Source: Cryomorphaceae bacterium
GTDB taxonomy: Bacteria; Bacteroidota; Bacteroidia; Flavobacteriales; Schleiferiaceae
DNA length: 63,330 nucleotides
NCBI GenBank assembly: GCA_020832345.1
Contig: JAFIEY010000199.1
Location: 1 to 63,330 of the forward strand
Reading direction: 5' to 3'
The position numbers and the translations under genes were made by a program. Position 1 is the first letter of the stretch, and every line of letters begins with the position of its first letter. Under the pieces are notes generated by a model. That model was not told the DNA's origin, searched no databases, and saw nothing but the letters and a program-made list of their open reading frames with translations. Below are positions 16,746 through 25,429 of this stretch, piece after piece.

Positions 16746-17906
16746 TTAATCAAGACCCATTTTATCCCTGTAAATCTCAAAAAACAATCCACTGCCTATG
16801 GGTGTCAATTCATCCGGAAAATCATAGGTGGGATGGTGTAGTACAGGTGTTTCCTCTCCACTGCCAAGACAAAACAAAGCACCGGAGGTCAACTTCATCA
16901 TTTCACCTACATCTTCACTCCACCGAGTGGGCGTCTTCATCATTTCTACTTCACACTGCATGGATTTTGCCGCTTGTAAAACACAATCGACATCCGATTG
17001 GCGATTGACCACCGCAGCAAAGGGTTCGACCCTTTCAGATTCCATTTTCACTCCGTGTTTTTCAGAAAATTTTTTGGCCTTTTCCAGCAATTCATCTATC
17101 ATTTCCTCTAAGGCATCATCGGTTTCAGATCGCAGGGTTAATGCGAGATTCATTACGCCCGGTGTTGTACCGAAAGCCGGATCACCCAATCGGGCGTGTA
17201 CCAAAGTTGAAATCTTATGTGGTGAATCCTTTATTTCTTCGTATTGCAAATACGGCATCAGTTCGGACAAAACAGGCAAAGGGGAAGTTCCCGCAAATGG
17301 TTCTGCTGCATGGGAAGTTTTCCCCCTAAATCGCAACCACAATCCCGTAGAAGCCATACACATACTTCCTGACTTTACCAGCACTGTTCCCATTGGATGT
17401 TCTGGTAAATTGTGAAGTGCAAAACAGGCATCTGCATTAAACGACTTAAAAGCCTGACTTTTCACCACCATTTCCGCACCTTCACCAACTTCCTCTGCCG
17501 GTTGAAAAATCAAACCGACAGCACCGTTTTTCGGCGGGTATTTCTCAACAAGCATACCCAATCCGCAAACCATAACCATGTGGCCATCGTGTCCGCATTT
17601 GTGGGATGTTCCTGGATTTTTTGATCGATGGGGCAAATCCTCGTTTTCCTCTTCAATGGGCAGGGCATCCAACTCGGCCCGAAAAAGCAACCGTTGTCCG
17701 GGATGTCCAGAATCCATAACGAGCAAAACCCCGGTTCCACCCAAACCGGTATGAATGGAAAAACCCGGTAAATATTTTTTAGCCCAATGAACAATTCGCT
17801 CGGCAGTTTTCACCTCTTGATGACTTTGCTCCGGATTTTGATGGATTTCACGGCGCAGATTTTTAAGGATTTCCAACTGCGCAGGCTCAAGTTTTATTGC
17901 TGCCAT
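16746..17906 (-). CDS. M20-family metal-dependent amidohydrolase
   Basis: The 386-residue protein resembles the IAA-amino acid hydrolase / N-acyl amino acid amidohydrolase branch of peptidase family M20. Metal and catalytic motifs are visible: KCGHDGHMVMV near 100, FQPAEEVGEGAE near 135 and LHHPTYDFPDE near 365. A dimerisation domain is expected between about 180 and 290. The natural substrate could be an N-acyl amino acid, hippurate-like compound or peptide. The start overlaps the upstream GNAT gene by 13 bp, indicating co-transcription. Confidence 0.88.
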   Translation of the reverse strand: MAAIKLEPAQLEILKNLRREIHQNPEQSHQEVKTAERIVHWAKKYLPGFSIHTGLGGTGVLLVMDSGHPGQRLLFRAELDALPIEEENEDLPHRSKNPGTSHKCGHDGHMVMVCGLGMLVEKYPPKNGAVGLIFQPAEEVGEGAEMVVKSQAFKSFNADACFALHNLPEHPMGTVLVKSGSMCMASTGLWLRFRGKTSHAAEPFAGTSPLPVLSELMPYLQYEEIKDSPHKISTLVHARLGDPAFGTTPGVMNLALTLRSETDDALEEMIDELLEKAKKFSEKHGVKMESERVEPFAAVVNRQSDVDCVLQAAKSMQCEVEMMKTPTRWSEDVGEMMKLTSGALFCLGSGEETPVLHHPTYDFPDELTPIGSGLFFEIYRDKMGLD

Positions 17907-18334
17907 CTCATTTCCAAATACTTGTTTGTAAACCCTAAATTCTCATATAGGTGCCGAGCGGGGTTATCGGATTCCACATGTAAAGCCACCCCTCCATCGC
18001 AGTGTTTCAGTGCTTCGGTCATAATTTTTTTTCCTATCCCTTTGCCTCTGGCACTCCCGTCCACGGCAATATACACGAGAATATTGGCGGGAATATACCC
18101 TTTCATCCCAGTGTGATTTATGATGGTAGCTCCGAGCAATCGCCCGTCTTCATAGGCAATTACACCAAAACCACCCAGCCCATTACCGCGCTTCATGGCA
18201 AAATCCATACAAGCCTGAATTTGATCTTTCGGATCACCGTATTGTTCCAAATGTTTAAAGAGAAAATCAATGATTTCTGACTCTGAAAATGCCCATTGAG
18301 GGAGATTATCCGAATGGATACTTTGAATATTCAT
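17894..18334 (-). CDS. GNAT-family N-acetyltransferase
   Basis: The 146-residue protein has one GNAT domain. The acetyl-CoA motif A reads ARGKGIGKKIMTEALKHC near 95, preceded by a beta strand (YIAVDG), and the C-terminal motif B region reads HLYENLGFTNK. The substrate is not evident. It overlaps the M20 amidohydrolase gene by 13 bp, so the two may act on related acylated amines, but this is weak inference. It is divergent from the methyltransferase gene at 18413. Confidence 0.86.
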   Translation of the reverse strand: MNIQSIHSDNLPQWAFSESEIIDFLFKHLEQYGDPKDQIQACMDFAMKRGNGLGGFGVIAYEDGRLLGATIINHTGMKGYIPANILVYIAVDGSARGKGIGKKIMTEALKHCDGGVALHVESDNPARHLYENLGFTNKYLEMRWQQ

Positions 18335-18412
18335 AGTTTATCTTTTCCGTAAGATGCTAAGGTACGACTTAAATTGGCGAGTTTCCAAATTCTAACTACA
18401 TTCGCAGAAAAA

Positions 18413-19033
18413 ATGGCCACCTGTCCACTTTGTCAAAACATATTAAACAAAAAAATCGATCCAGAATATTATGATTGTGGTGGCTGTTGGGCATTGGTAA
18501 AAAAAACGGAATACCTGCCGTCTTCAGAGGAAGAAATTTTGCGTTATCAACTCCACAACAACGACGTAAATGATCCCGAATACCAAAAATTCACCGCACC
18601 AATTACCGACCACATTTTAGCGAATTTCACAAAGGAGCACATTGGATTAGACTTTGGCAGCGGAACCGGACCGGTCATTACAAAAGTATTGCGCGACAAA
18701 GGTTATTATGTGATTCCATACGATCCATATTTTCAACCCGACACATCTGCACTCTCCAAAAAATATGATTTCATCGCCAGTTGCGAAGTTTTTGAGCACT
18801 TCCACCACCCCGCAAAGGAAATGGATTTACTTTGTAACTTACTCAATCCGGGGGGACATTTGGTAATCAAAACACATATATACAATGGTCAAAGTTTCCC
18901 CAATTGGTATTACCGGAAAGATCCAACGCACGTTTTCATATATCGCTCAGACACCTTTCGATATATTTCTTTGCATTGGGATCTTGCGTTAATTCATATT
19001 GACGAAAGGTTGATTGTGATGCGGAAAAATTAA
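18413..19033 (+). CDS. Class I SAM methyltransferase with N-terminal zinc ribbon
   Basis: The start is taken at the ATG at 18413 rather than an in-frame TTG at 18374, giving 206 residues that begin with a CxxC zinc ribbon (CPLC near 4, CGGC near 24). The methyltransferase core follows with LDFGSGTGPV near 83 as motif I, then a SCEVFEHFHHP segment typical of UbiE-like small-molecule enzymes. The substrate is unknown. It stands alone on the plus strand between two minus-strand blocks, so no operon context helps. Confidence 0.82.
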   Translation: MATCPLCQNILNKKIDPEYYDCGGCWALVKKTEYLPSSEEEILRYQLHNNDVNDPEYQKFTAPITDHILANFTKEHIGLDFGSGTGPVITKVLRDKGYYVIPYDPYFQPDTSALSKKYDFIASCEVFEHFHHPAKEMDLLCNLLNPGGHLVIKTHIYNGQSFPNWYYRKDPTHVFIYRSDTFRYISLHWDLALIHIDERLIVMRKN

Positions 19034-19072
19034 AATTTTGCCAACCAGATTAAAAACACAAAACCAATGCTG

Positions 19073-19621
19073 TTACTCCTTATCAACATCCTTTGAAAAA
19101 AAAGAAAACTCGACCCCGCCATATTTTCGGTGTTCAAAAAAGTATGGGTGATCTTTAAAATTTTGTCTGCGATCGTGCTCCACAACAAGAAACCCGGCTT
19201 CTTTTAGCATCTCGCGGTCGAATACCATCCTAATAACCTCATCATATTCTGGAAAGTCATAAGGTGGATCTGCAAAAATGAAGTCGTATTTGCGATAAGC
19301 CGTTCGCAAAAACCCCAAAACATCAGCCCTTTGCAAGGTGATATTGGTAATGGACAAATCCTCAATGGTCTTTTTCAAAAACTGAATGGTCGCTCCGTGA
19401 TGATCCACCGCAGTTACGGAGGCCACACCCCGAGAAAACAGTTCCAGGGAAATACTTCCAATTCCACAAAACAAATCAAGAACTTCCATGTCCTCGTAAT
19501 ACACCCTGTTGTTTAGAATATTAAACAAGCTTTCCTTGGCCATATCAGTAGTAGGACGAACGGGCAAATTTTTGGGTGCCCGTATAATTTTACCCCTTAG
19601 CTTACCGCTTATGATGCGCAT
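19073..19621 (-). CDS. rsmD: 16S rRNA guanine-N2 (G966) methyltransferase
   Basis: RsmD methylates G966 of 16S rRNA. The 182-residue protein has the N-terminal MRIISGKLRGKII, motif I VLDLFCGIGSISLELFSRG near 45, and the catalytic DPPYDFPEY near 118, all diagnostic of the family. Its start lies 20 bp inside the DUF3822 gene, and this pairing recurs in the phylum. The length is normal for the family. Confidence 0.94.
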   Translation of the reverse strand: MRIISGKLRGKIIRAPKNLPVRPTTDMAKESLFNILNNRVYYEDMEVLDLFCGIGSISLELFSRGVASVTAVDHHGATIQFLKKTIEDLSITNITLQRADVLGFLRTAYRKYDFIFADPPYDFPEYDEVIRMVFDREMLKEAGFLVVEHDRRQNFKDHPYFFEHRKYGGVEFSFFSKDVDKE

Positions 19622-20417
19622 AAATCATTTTTTCTATAAATACATGTTCCTGTTGCAAACCCATTTTCCCCAGCGCTTCATCAATGACAACATTTCCCGA
19701 AAGAGGCTGAACAGTTTTTACAAACCGTGAAAAAGCATCGTTAATTTCGGGCAATGTAGCTTCCGGGCCTCCAACCCACAGGGTTGTTTGTAAAGCTTTA
19801 ATTTTCAACTGCTCCAGCGCCAACAAAAGAAAATACTCCAAATCCGAAATATAGCCAGAAGTATAAGTGGTGTGTAGTTTTAAGTCCCCATTCTCATAAA
19901 CCAGAATTTCTGTGTTGCCCTTTTCCATTAGCAAAAAAGCGTGATTCTCCAAATCGTTGGGAATAATTTTCCGTAGTGCATGAAAAAATTCCGGGGTTCT
20001 TGCCATGGTAAAATCTTCCGGAAATGCCTCCAGAAGTTTCATGTCATCACCAAAATTAATTTTTTGCGTTTGCACGAGATAAGGAGGAAGAGCGTGGATA
20101 CTTTTGAGAAGTTCTAAGGAATTATTTGGTGGAAACGAATTGGGATAATGCGTAAAACAGCCACCCTGCCAACAGAAAAAATGAGTCAATTGGCCGGAGA
20201 AAAGTGCCGGATATTGTTTTTGGATTTCTCGCAACATTTTCGACGGCCTGTCTTCTAGCGTCCATCCCCACCTTCCGGCATTTATCAGACTTCCATTTTG
20301 GTCGAATGCGGTAGCAGTAGCGCTCATTTCTGTAAACCGCCATTGCAAAAAAGAAATCCCGGCCAGCATTTCAGCTGTTACCGGGATTGAAAAGCTATTT
20401 TGAATTACCCAACGCAT
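19602..20417 (-). CDS. DUF3822 family protein
   Basis: This 271-residue protein of unknown function has an actin-like or hydrolase-like alternating strand/helix pattern: an N-terminal sheet, a middle DDMKLLEAF segment, and a C-terminal QPLSGNVVIDEALGKMGL block. It overlaps rsmD by 20 bp and immediately follows the membrane-anchored gene at 20418. DUF3822 proteins are typically found beside rsmD (and often coaD) in Bacteroidota, so a role in rRNA methylation or a housekeeping partner is possible. No catalytic residues can be assigned. Confidence 0.8.
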   Translation of the reverse strand: MRWVIQNSFSIPVTAEMLAGISFLQWRFTEMSATATAFDQNGSLINAGRWGWTLEDRPSKMLREIQKQYPALFSGQLTHFFCWQGGCFTHYPNSFPPNNSLELLKSIHALPPYLVQTQKINFGDDMKLLEAFPEDFTMARTPEFFHALRKIIPNDLENHAFLLMEKGNTEILVYENGDLKLHTTYTSGYISDLEYFLLLALEQLKIKALQTTLWVGGPEATLPEINDAFSRFVKTVQPLSGNVVIDEALGKMGLQQEHVFIEKMIYAHHKR

Positions 20418-21026
20418 CTACCAGTTTCCACTGATACTTGGTTCAGCGATATTACCGATTTGCAACACAAAGTCGTAATCAAAAAAATCGCCGTACTCTT
20501 CCTCCAAATCGGATAAAATCCATTCATCTTTGGCGTAAACCTCAAAAGTGGGTAGTCGGGATTCACTTCGATAAATATTGCTGCTCGCAATGTGAAATTC
20601 CTTTTGACGATTGGAATACGGCACATATCGCAACTTCTCCAAATCGAAGTCTTTACCAAAGAGATGCTGCTTGACCGGAACTTCGTCAATGACTCTGACA
20701 ACCACAGTGTCCTTATTCATTTCCTGCTGATACACCTCGTTGTAATAACGAAATGAAGAGTCTTTCCGCTCCTCAATTTTCACATAGCCGGTGTCAGCAA
20801 ACAAAAACAACTCATCGAAGGAATCCGCATAATCTCCGGTTTCGTTCCGATAGGCAACTTGCAATTCCCTTATTTGTTCCAAGCGCTTTTTCACCACTTC
20901 GTGTCTTTCCTTTCGGATATCATTAAAGCGAATCGGCTTGTTTATAGATTCGTAAAGAATGTAAATCAACATTGCATTGATGATTATCAATCCAATTTTT
21001 ATTCCTAGTGCGGCCTTTTTATTCAT
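20418..21026 (-). CDS. Membrane-anchored protein of unknown function
   Basis: I do not recognise this 202-residue protein. It starts with a short cytoplasmic tail and one transmembrane helix (about 9-27), then a charged helix (about 38-60) leading to an outside domain rich in Asp, Glu and Tyr. The helix followed by ETGDYADSFDELF loosely recalls type II pseudopilin-like proteins, but no prepilin peptidase site is clear. Its stop is directly followed by the DUF3822 start, so it heads a three-gene operon with DUF3822 and rsmD. A TAGTTTTG box lies about 130 bp upstream at 21153-21160. Confidence 0.75.
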   Translation of the reverse strand: MNKKAALGIKIGLIIINAMLIYILYESINKPIRFNDIRKERHEVVKKRLEQIRELQVAYRNETGDYADSFDELFLFADTGYVKIEERKDSSFRYYNEVYQQEMNKDTVVVRVIDEVPVKQHLFGKDFDLEKLRYVPYSNRQKEFHIASSNIYRSESRLPTFEVYAKDEWILSDLEEEYGDFFDYDFVLQIGNIAEPSISGNW

Positions 21027-21269
21027 GACGGGCGTAATGGGTTTAAACGGGTCATTATGATTAATATGATTAATTCGTAAAACATGTATTGAGAAAAAAG
21101 CAGGTATTACAGCTTTTTTTCATCATCGGTTTTCAACAACAATAATCGCACGCAAAACTAAGACTTATTTTGCTATACAAAAAATGGTTTTTATGTTAAC
21201 AATTTTATTGATTTTATTTTATACTTTAGCCAAAATTTAAACCAAAAATTATTTAAACAAAATTATCTC

Positions 21270-21605
21270 ATGGAACAAAACAAAGTTGACAGCTACCTGA
21301 TGGCAAATGCCAAATATTTTGCTTCCGATCAAATTCCGGCAGTTCGCGATCACCTTTTAAGGTTACCAGATGACCGTATGGTTCAACTGCAATCATTAGG
21401 CCTAAAAGATCCAACCACCATTTTAATTGTTTCGCTTTTGGCCGGTGGATTGGGTGTAGATCGTTTTATGCTGGGCGAAACCGGCTTAGGTATTGCCAAG
21501 CTTCTTACTTGCGGTGGACTTGGTGTTTGGACAATTGTGGACTGGTTCATCATTATGGGAAAAACCAAAGAAAACAATCTTGCCAAAATCGGCGCGCTTT
21601 CATAA
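21270..21605 (+). CDS. TM2 domain-containing membrane protein
   Basis: The 111-residue protein has a polar N-terminal 45 residues and then two transmembrane helices of the TM2 domain, with the conserved LLAGGLGVDRFMLGETGLGIAK segment bridging them (about 57-80) and a TCGGLGVWTIVDWFIIMG second helix. The function of TM2 proteins is unknown. It is the first of three small membrane protein genes in a row, followed by an M48 protease, which suggests a joint envelope role. Confidence 0.87.
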   Translation: MEQNKVDSYLMANAKYFASDQIPAVRDHLLRLPDDRMVQLQSLGLKDPTTILIVSLLAGGLGVDRFMLGETGLGIAKLLTCGGLGVWTIVDWFIIMGKTKENNLAKIGALS

Positions 21606-21650
21606 TGGTTTCAAATGGGGGTCTTTTTCCCTGTCTAAAAAGTCTCCAAA

Positions 21651-22079
21651 ATGACCACACTCGTCAATCAAAAGCGCAATATCAATCGGTTTTATATACT
21701 GTTGACGGCGCTTTTGATTGCCGGGGGGTTATATCTTTTTATCCCCTTTTCCTCCTCTCAACCTGATGTTGGTTTTTGTCCATTGCACAGCACAACGGGT
21801 GTCGCTTGTCCGGGCTGCGGAACGGGTAAAGGCGTTCGGGCAATTTTCCAATTGGATTTATATAAAGCATGGATGGCCAACCCATTTTCATTTCCTTTGG
21901 CCATGTTGGTTACCATAGCACCGTTTTGGATCACATTTGATTTATGGCGAAATAATTACAGTTTTTTTCGTTTTAGTCATTGGGTTAATGTAACTTTGTC
22001 AAAGTCATACTTTTTTGCACCCATTATTGCGCTATTAATTACCAACTGGATTTGGAACATATTTAAATACACACTATGA
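21651..22079 (+). CDS. DUF2752 membrane protein
   Basis: The 142-residue protein has three predicted transmembrane helices. It carries the DUF2752 hallmark, two Cys-Pro motifs: CPLHSTTGVACPGCGTGKGVRA near 45-66. The function of the family is unknown. It sits 45 bp after the TM2 gene, and its stop overlaps the next start by 4 bp (ATGA). DUF2752 and TM2 proteins are commonly neighbours in this phylum. Confidence 0.87.
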   Translation: MTTLVNQKRNINRFYILLTALLIAGGLYLFIPFSSSQPDVGFCPLHSTTGVACPGCGTGKGVRAIFQLDLYKAWMANPFSFPLAMLVTIAPFWITFDLWRNNYSFFRFSHWVNVTLSKSYFFAPIIALLITNWIWNIFKYTL

Positions 22080-22585
22080 TTTCAGCACCCGACTTACTTC
22101 GACCCGAGCCTTCTTCCATCAGTTCTGAGCGCCGGCAGGAAGCAGCAAACTCCTATGTGCTAACTTTAATGGCCGTCATGGTAGGGCTGCCCTTCCCCAT
22201 TTTAAATCTCTTTGCCTGCCTAGGATATTGGGCTTACGCCAAAAAAAAATCAGTGTTTGTGCGCTTCCATGCCCTACAGGCCGTTTTAACCCAAGCCTTT
22301 GTTATTCTTGCTAACACCATCGCGATTGGCTGGGCGCTTAGAATCATCTTTTTATCAGATTACTACTGGACGCGTGAATTTTTTGTGTATCTAATATTTG
22401 CCGGGTGCATCAACCTCATCGACACCATCCTCAATATTGTGGCTGCAACCAAAGCCCAAAAAGGAGAGTTGTTTTTCTTTATTTTCTTTGGCCGACTGAG
22501 CTATCATTTAACCTTTGGAAAAGAACTTGCACAAGTAAATGAAATGGCCGGGGTGGAAAAAGAATCAACACAAATTTCAGATTAA
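22076..22585 (+). CDS. Small membrane protein, DUF4870-like
   Basis: The 169-residue protein has about three to four hydrophobic segments. It includes KKSVFVRFHALQAVLTQAF near 58, which matches the FHA-QA signature of DUF4870-type proteins. It overlaps the DUF2752 gene by 4 bp and precedes the M48 protease gene by 6 bp. The function is unknown; a role with the other small membrane proteins of this cluster is inferred from the tight spacing. Confidence 0.75.
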   Translation: MISAPDLLRPEPSSISSERRQEAANSYVLTLMAVMVGLPFPILNLFACLGYWAYAKKKSVFVRFHALQAVLTQAFVILANTIAIGWALRIIFLSDYYWTREFFVYLIFAGCINLIDTILNIVAATKAQKGELFFFIFFGRLSYHLTFGKELAQVNEMAGVEKESTQISD

Positions 22586-22591
22586 TCCGCT

Positions 22592-23377
22592 ATGAACAAT
22601 TTATCGCGCGAAGCCATCTTAGGAATTATTTTATCCATTGCACTTTTTACCGGAATTTATTTTTTACTTCCAGAAATGGAACCAAAAAAAGAATTGATTT
22701 CCTTTGAGCAAGAAAAGGAATTGGGAGACAAGCTAATTGATTTGATTTTAAAAGATGAAAAGAAAATAAAGTCCGGTGAACTCTATGATCTCACCGACAG
22801 CATATTTCAGCGACTTAGGGAGTTTCAGGACGAACAATATCGGGATATTCCCTATCAAATGCATTTGGTGAAAAACGCAGAAGTTAATGCAATGGCGCTT
22901 CCCGGCGGTCACATCGTCGTTTACACTGGCATACTTAAAATCATGGATCACCCGGATGCATTTGCTGGCGTGGTGGGTCACGAAATGGGGCATATTGCCC
23001 ACCGCCACATTGTAGATCGACTATTAACATCCGTTGGCGTAGGCGCTTTGGTGACGATTATTGGTGGTGACCCAGGTTTGGCACATGAGGCCATTCACCA
23101 TTTAATTCATTCTGCATTTTCGCGCAAACAAGAAACCGAAGCCGACGAATTTGGTTATGATCTAATGATAAAGTCCGGTTTTGCCCCCATATATTTATCC
23201 AAACTTTTTGCGAAATTTGAGGAGGAAATCCCCACCAATGACATTCCGCCCATACTCCATAGCCATCCAAAACATAAAGACCGTATTACCACAGCATTTT
23301 CTTACCCACTTCCCGACGATTTTGAACCCGCAGGTTTTTCCCAAGATCGTTGGTTAAAATTGATCGATTCGCTTTGA
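22592..23377 (+). CDS. M48-family metalloprotease, membrane-anchored
   Basis: The 261-residue protein has an N-terminal transmembrane helix (about 8-27) and a zincin domain with HEMGHIAHRH near 130. The third zinc ligand lies in ETEADEFGYDLM near 182. NAMALPGGHIVVYTG near 97 matches the BepA/Oma1-like branch. It probably degrades or quality-controls envelope proteins. It lies 6 bp after the DUF4870-like gene, so the four genes from 21270 form one operon. Confidence 0.9.
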   Translation: MNNLSREAILGIILSIALFTGIYFLLPEMEPKKELISFEQEKELGDKLIDLILKDEKKIKSGELYDLTDSIFQRLREFQDEQYRDIPYQMHLVKNAEVNAMALPGGHIVVYTGILKIMDHPDAFAGVVGHEMGHIAHRHIVDRLLTSVGVGALVTIIGGDPGLAHEAIHHLIHSAFSRKQETEADEFGYDLMIKSGFAPIYLSKLFAKFEEEIPTNDIPPILHSHPKHKDRITTAFSYPLPDDFEPAGFSQDRWLKLIDSL

Positions 23378-23442
23378 GTTACTCGGAGTTTTCGCCGACC
23401 TTTGTGGTTCGAGGAAACTAACACTTAAGCCTACCCCCTTTC

Positions 23443-24849
23443 ATGTATCTATCCCAGCAAATTGCCGACGCACTTTTCAGTTGTTTTACTGCCGGTTCGC
23501 CCACAGAAGACCAACGAGGTGCAATGGAAAAATTGGGTGCGTTTTTAGGCGGACAAGATCATCAAATGATGGTTTTAAAAGGTAGTGCGGGAACAGGGAA
23601 AACCAGTTTAATCAGTGCGATTACGCAAGTTATTCCTGCACTGAAAATGAAATATGTGTTGTTGGCACCCACCGGTAGAGCGGCAAAGGTCATGCAAAAT
23701 TACAGCGAGGTTCCCGCGCAAACCATTCATCGCCATATATATGTTACTCGAAATACTGGAAGTGGATTTTCATTTGAACTAAAATACAATCGATCAAAGA
23801 GAACCCTATACATTATTGATGAAGCCTCGATGCTCGGCGTCGATGACGGATTAAACAAAAGCTCTCTACTCCACGATGTACTCGAGTTTATTTTGTCGGG
23901 AGAAAACAACAAAATCCTGTTGGTGGGCGACCATGCGCAATTACCACCAGTGGGACAGGAAGAAAGTCCTGCCCTGGATGAGGAATATTTAAGGCGCTCG
24001 TTTTCTATATCCTTTGACACCATTTACCTTCATCAAGTGGTCCGACAGGCAAAGGAGTCGATCATACTGCGAAATGCCACCTTGCTTCGCACCATGATTG
24101 AAAACGAAAACCCGGGATTTCCCAGACTTGAAACCGGTAAAGACGTCATTCGCATTACGGACGCAATTGAAAGTCAAGAAGCATTTGATGGTGCATTTTA
24201 CAATCCACTCGAAATGGAAAGTGTTGTTTTATTGCGTTCCAATAAGCGGGCGAATATGTACAACAAAGAACTTCGTGCACGCATCATGTATAAGGAAGAA
24301 GAGCTTAGTGCGGGAGATTTATTGATGAATAATAAAAACAGTTATTTTTGGCTGGACAAGACCTCGGAAGCGGGGTTTATTGCGAACGGCGATATGCTGG
24401 AAGTCATCAGACCCGGCAAAGAAGAATTCATGTACGGTCATCGCTTTCGTCATGCGACTCTTCGATTGGTCGATTATCCGGAGGCGCCAAATTTTGAAGC
24501 CATATTAATGTTGGATACATTAACAGAGGAAACACCAACACTATCGCGGCAAAAGCAAAATGAATTTTTAAAGGCATTATGGGAAGAAGAACCCGGCTTG
24601 AGCAAAGGTGCTTTTTGGGCTAAAGTAAAAAAGAATCCGTATTTTAATGCACTTCAGGTGAAGTTTGCATACGCAATAACGACCCACAAAAGTCAGGGAG
24701 GGCAATGGCGACATGTATTTATTGAACAACCCTACTTACCTGATGGTGAAGTTAAAATTAGTGATTTGCGCTGGTTATATACAGCTTTGACGCGGGCCAC
24801 GGAGAAAGTATATCTATTGGGTTTTTCGGAGCAGTATTTTTCTGATTGA
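23443..24849 (+). CDS. RecD-like superfamily 1 DNA helicase/ATPase
   Basis: The 468-residue protein shows superfamily 1 helicase motifs: Walker A GSAGTGKTSL near 46, Walker B IIDEASM near 125, the GDHAQLPPVG motif III near 166, and the C-terminal TTHKSQGGQW (about 418) and LYTALTRATEKVYLLG (about 445). It is shorter than RecD2 and lacks the N-terminal extensions. It is probably a DNA-unwinding repair helicase with a UvrD-like C-terminal domain. It follows the M48 gene by 65 bp and may be independent. Confidence 0.88.
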   Translation: MYLSQQIADALFSCFTAGSPTEDQRGAMEKLGAFLGGQDHQMMVLKGSAGTGKTSLISAITQVIPALKMKYVLLAPTGRAAKVMQNYSEVPAQTIHRHIYVTRNTGSGFSFELKYNRSKRTLYIIDEASMLGVDDGLNKSSLLHDVLEFILSGENNKILLVGDHAQLPPVGQEESPALDEEYLRRSFSISFDTIYLHQVVRQAKESIILRNATLLRTMIENENPGFPRLETGKDVIRITDAIESQEAFDGAFYNPLEMESVVLLRSNKRANMYNKELRARIMYKEEELSAGDLLMNNKNSYFWLDKTSEAGFIANGDMLEVIRPGKEEFMYGHRFRHATLRLVDYPEAPNFEAILMLDTLTEETPTLSRQKQNEFLKALWEEEPGLSKGAFWAKVKKNPYFNALQVKFAYAITTHKSQGGQWRHVFIEQPYLPDGEVKISDLRWLYTALTRATEKVYLLGFSEQYFSD

Positions 24850-24892
24850 TCCTTCCGCGAAAAATGAACGATTTTGGATAAAATCAAACAAC

Positions 24893-24918
24893 AAAAAAAC
24901 CGCCCCAAAAGAGGCGGT
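24893..24918 (-). terminator. Intrinsic terminator of rpsT
   Basis: On the minus strand, ACCGCCTC pairs with GGGGCGGT (one G-T pair) around a TTTT loop, followed by a run of seven T. It lies 27 bp after the rpsT stop. On the plus strand the hairpin lacks a T tract, so it is unlikely to end the helicase gene. Confidence 0.88.
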
Positions 24919-24944
24919 CTTAAACTTTTAACAAAAAGCAGAAT

Positions 24945-25205
24945 TTAAGCGCTCGCTAAAGTGCTAACGTGCTTGGTCAACTTAGATTTTAAGTTGGCTG
25001 CTTTGTTGTTGTGAATGATGTTGCGCTTGGCCAAACGATCGATCATTGAAATGATAGAAGGCAATTGAGTCGTAGCCTCTTTAGCATCTTCCGTCCCTCT
25101 CAATTTACGGATGGCGTTACGTGCAGTTTTCGCATAGTAGCGATTGTGTACACGACGCTTTTCGTTTCTTCTGATGCGCTTTAGCGCTGATTTGTGATTT
25201 GCCAT
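24945..25205 (-). CDS. rpsT: Ribosomal protein S20
   Basis: The 86-residue basic protein starts [18 protein letters not shown] and has the three-helix composition of S20, which binds 16S rRNA in the small subunit. It lies 23 bp downstream of a tRNA-Glu gene on the same strand and is followed by a strong intrinsic terminator. The good promoter upstream of the tRNA implies a tRNA-rpsT transcript. Length and ends are normal. Confidence 0.97.
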   Translation of the reverse strand: MANHKSALKRIRRNEKRRVHNRYYAKTARNAIRKLRGTEDAKEATTQLPSIISMIDRLAKRNIIHNNKAANLKSKLTKHVSTLASA

Positions 25206-25228
25206 TGTTTTTCTAATAAAATACTATG

Positions 25229-25300
25229 TAGCCCATAGGGGAATCGAACCCCTCTTTCCAGAATGAAAATCTGGCGTCCTAACCGATAGACGAATGGGCC
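25229..25300 (-). tRNA. tRNA-Glu (anticodon TTC)
   Basis: The 72-nt minus-strand sequence folds as a cloverleaf. The acceptor stem GGCCCAT pairs with ATGGGCT (first pair G-U), the anticodon arm is CCAGA-TTTTCAT-TCTGG with anticodon TTC, and the T arm contains GGTTCGATTCC. No CCA is encoded. It is transcribed towards rpsT from a promoter at 25353-25382. Confidence 0.97.
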
Positions 25301-25352
25301 ATAATGTAAAGTGCGTTTTTCAAATGGACAGTTACGTTTTCCAAATGGGCTG

Positions 25353-25382
25353 CAAAGATAAGACGGTTTTTATTTTCTGCAA
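25353..25382 (-). promoter_or_regulatory. Promoter of the tRNA-Glu / rpsT unit
   Basis: On the minus strand TTG is followed after 19 bases by TATCTTTG, an exact match to the Bacteroidota promoter form. The expected transcription start is about 45 bp upstream of the tRNA 5' end. Confidence 0.68.
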
Positions 25383-25429
25383 CCCCTGAATAAAAAAAAT
25401 TAAACTTTTTACAGCTCTTTGCGAAAAAT

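Noticed and set aside
16828-17415. A 195-residue plus-strand ORF opposite the M20 amidohydrolase gene.
   Set aside because: Antisense to a well-supported gene, with no recognisable domain and serine-rich composition typical of shadows.
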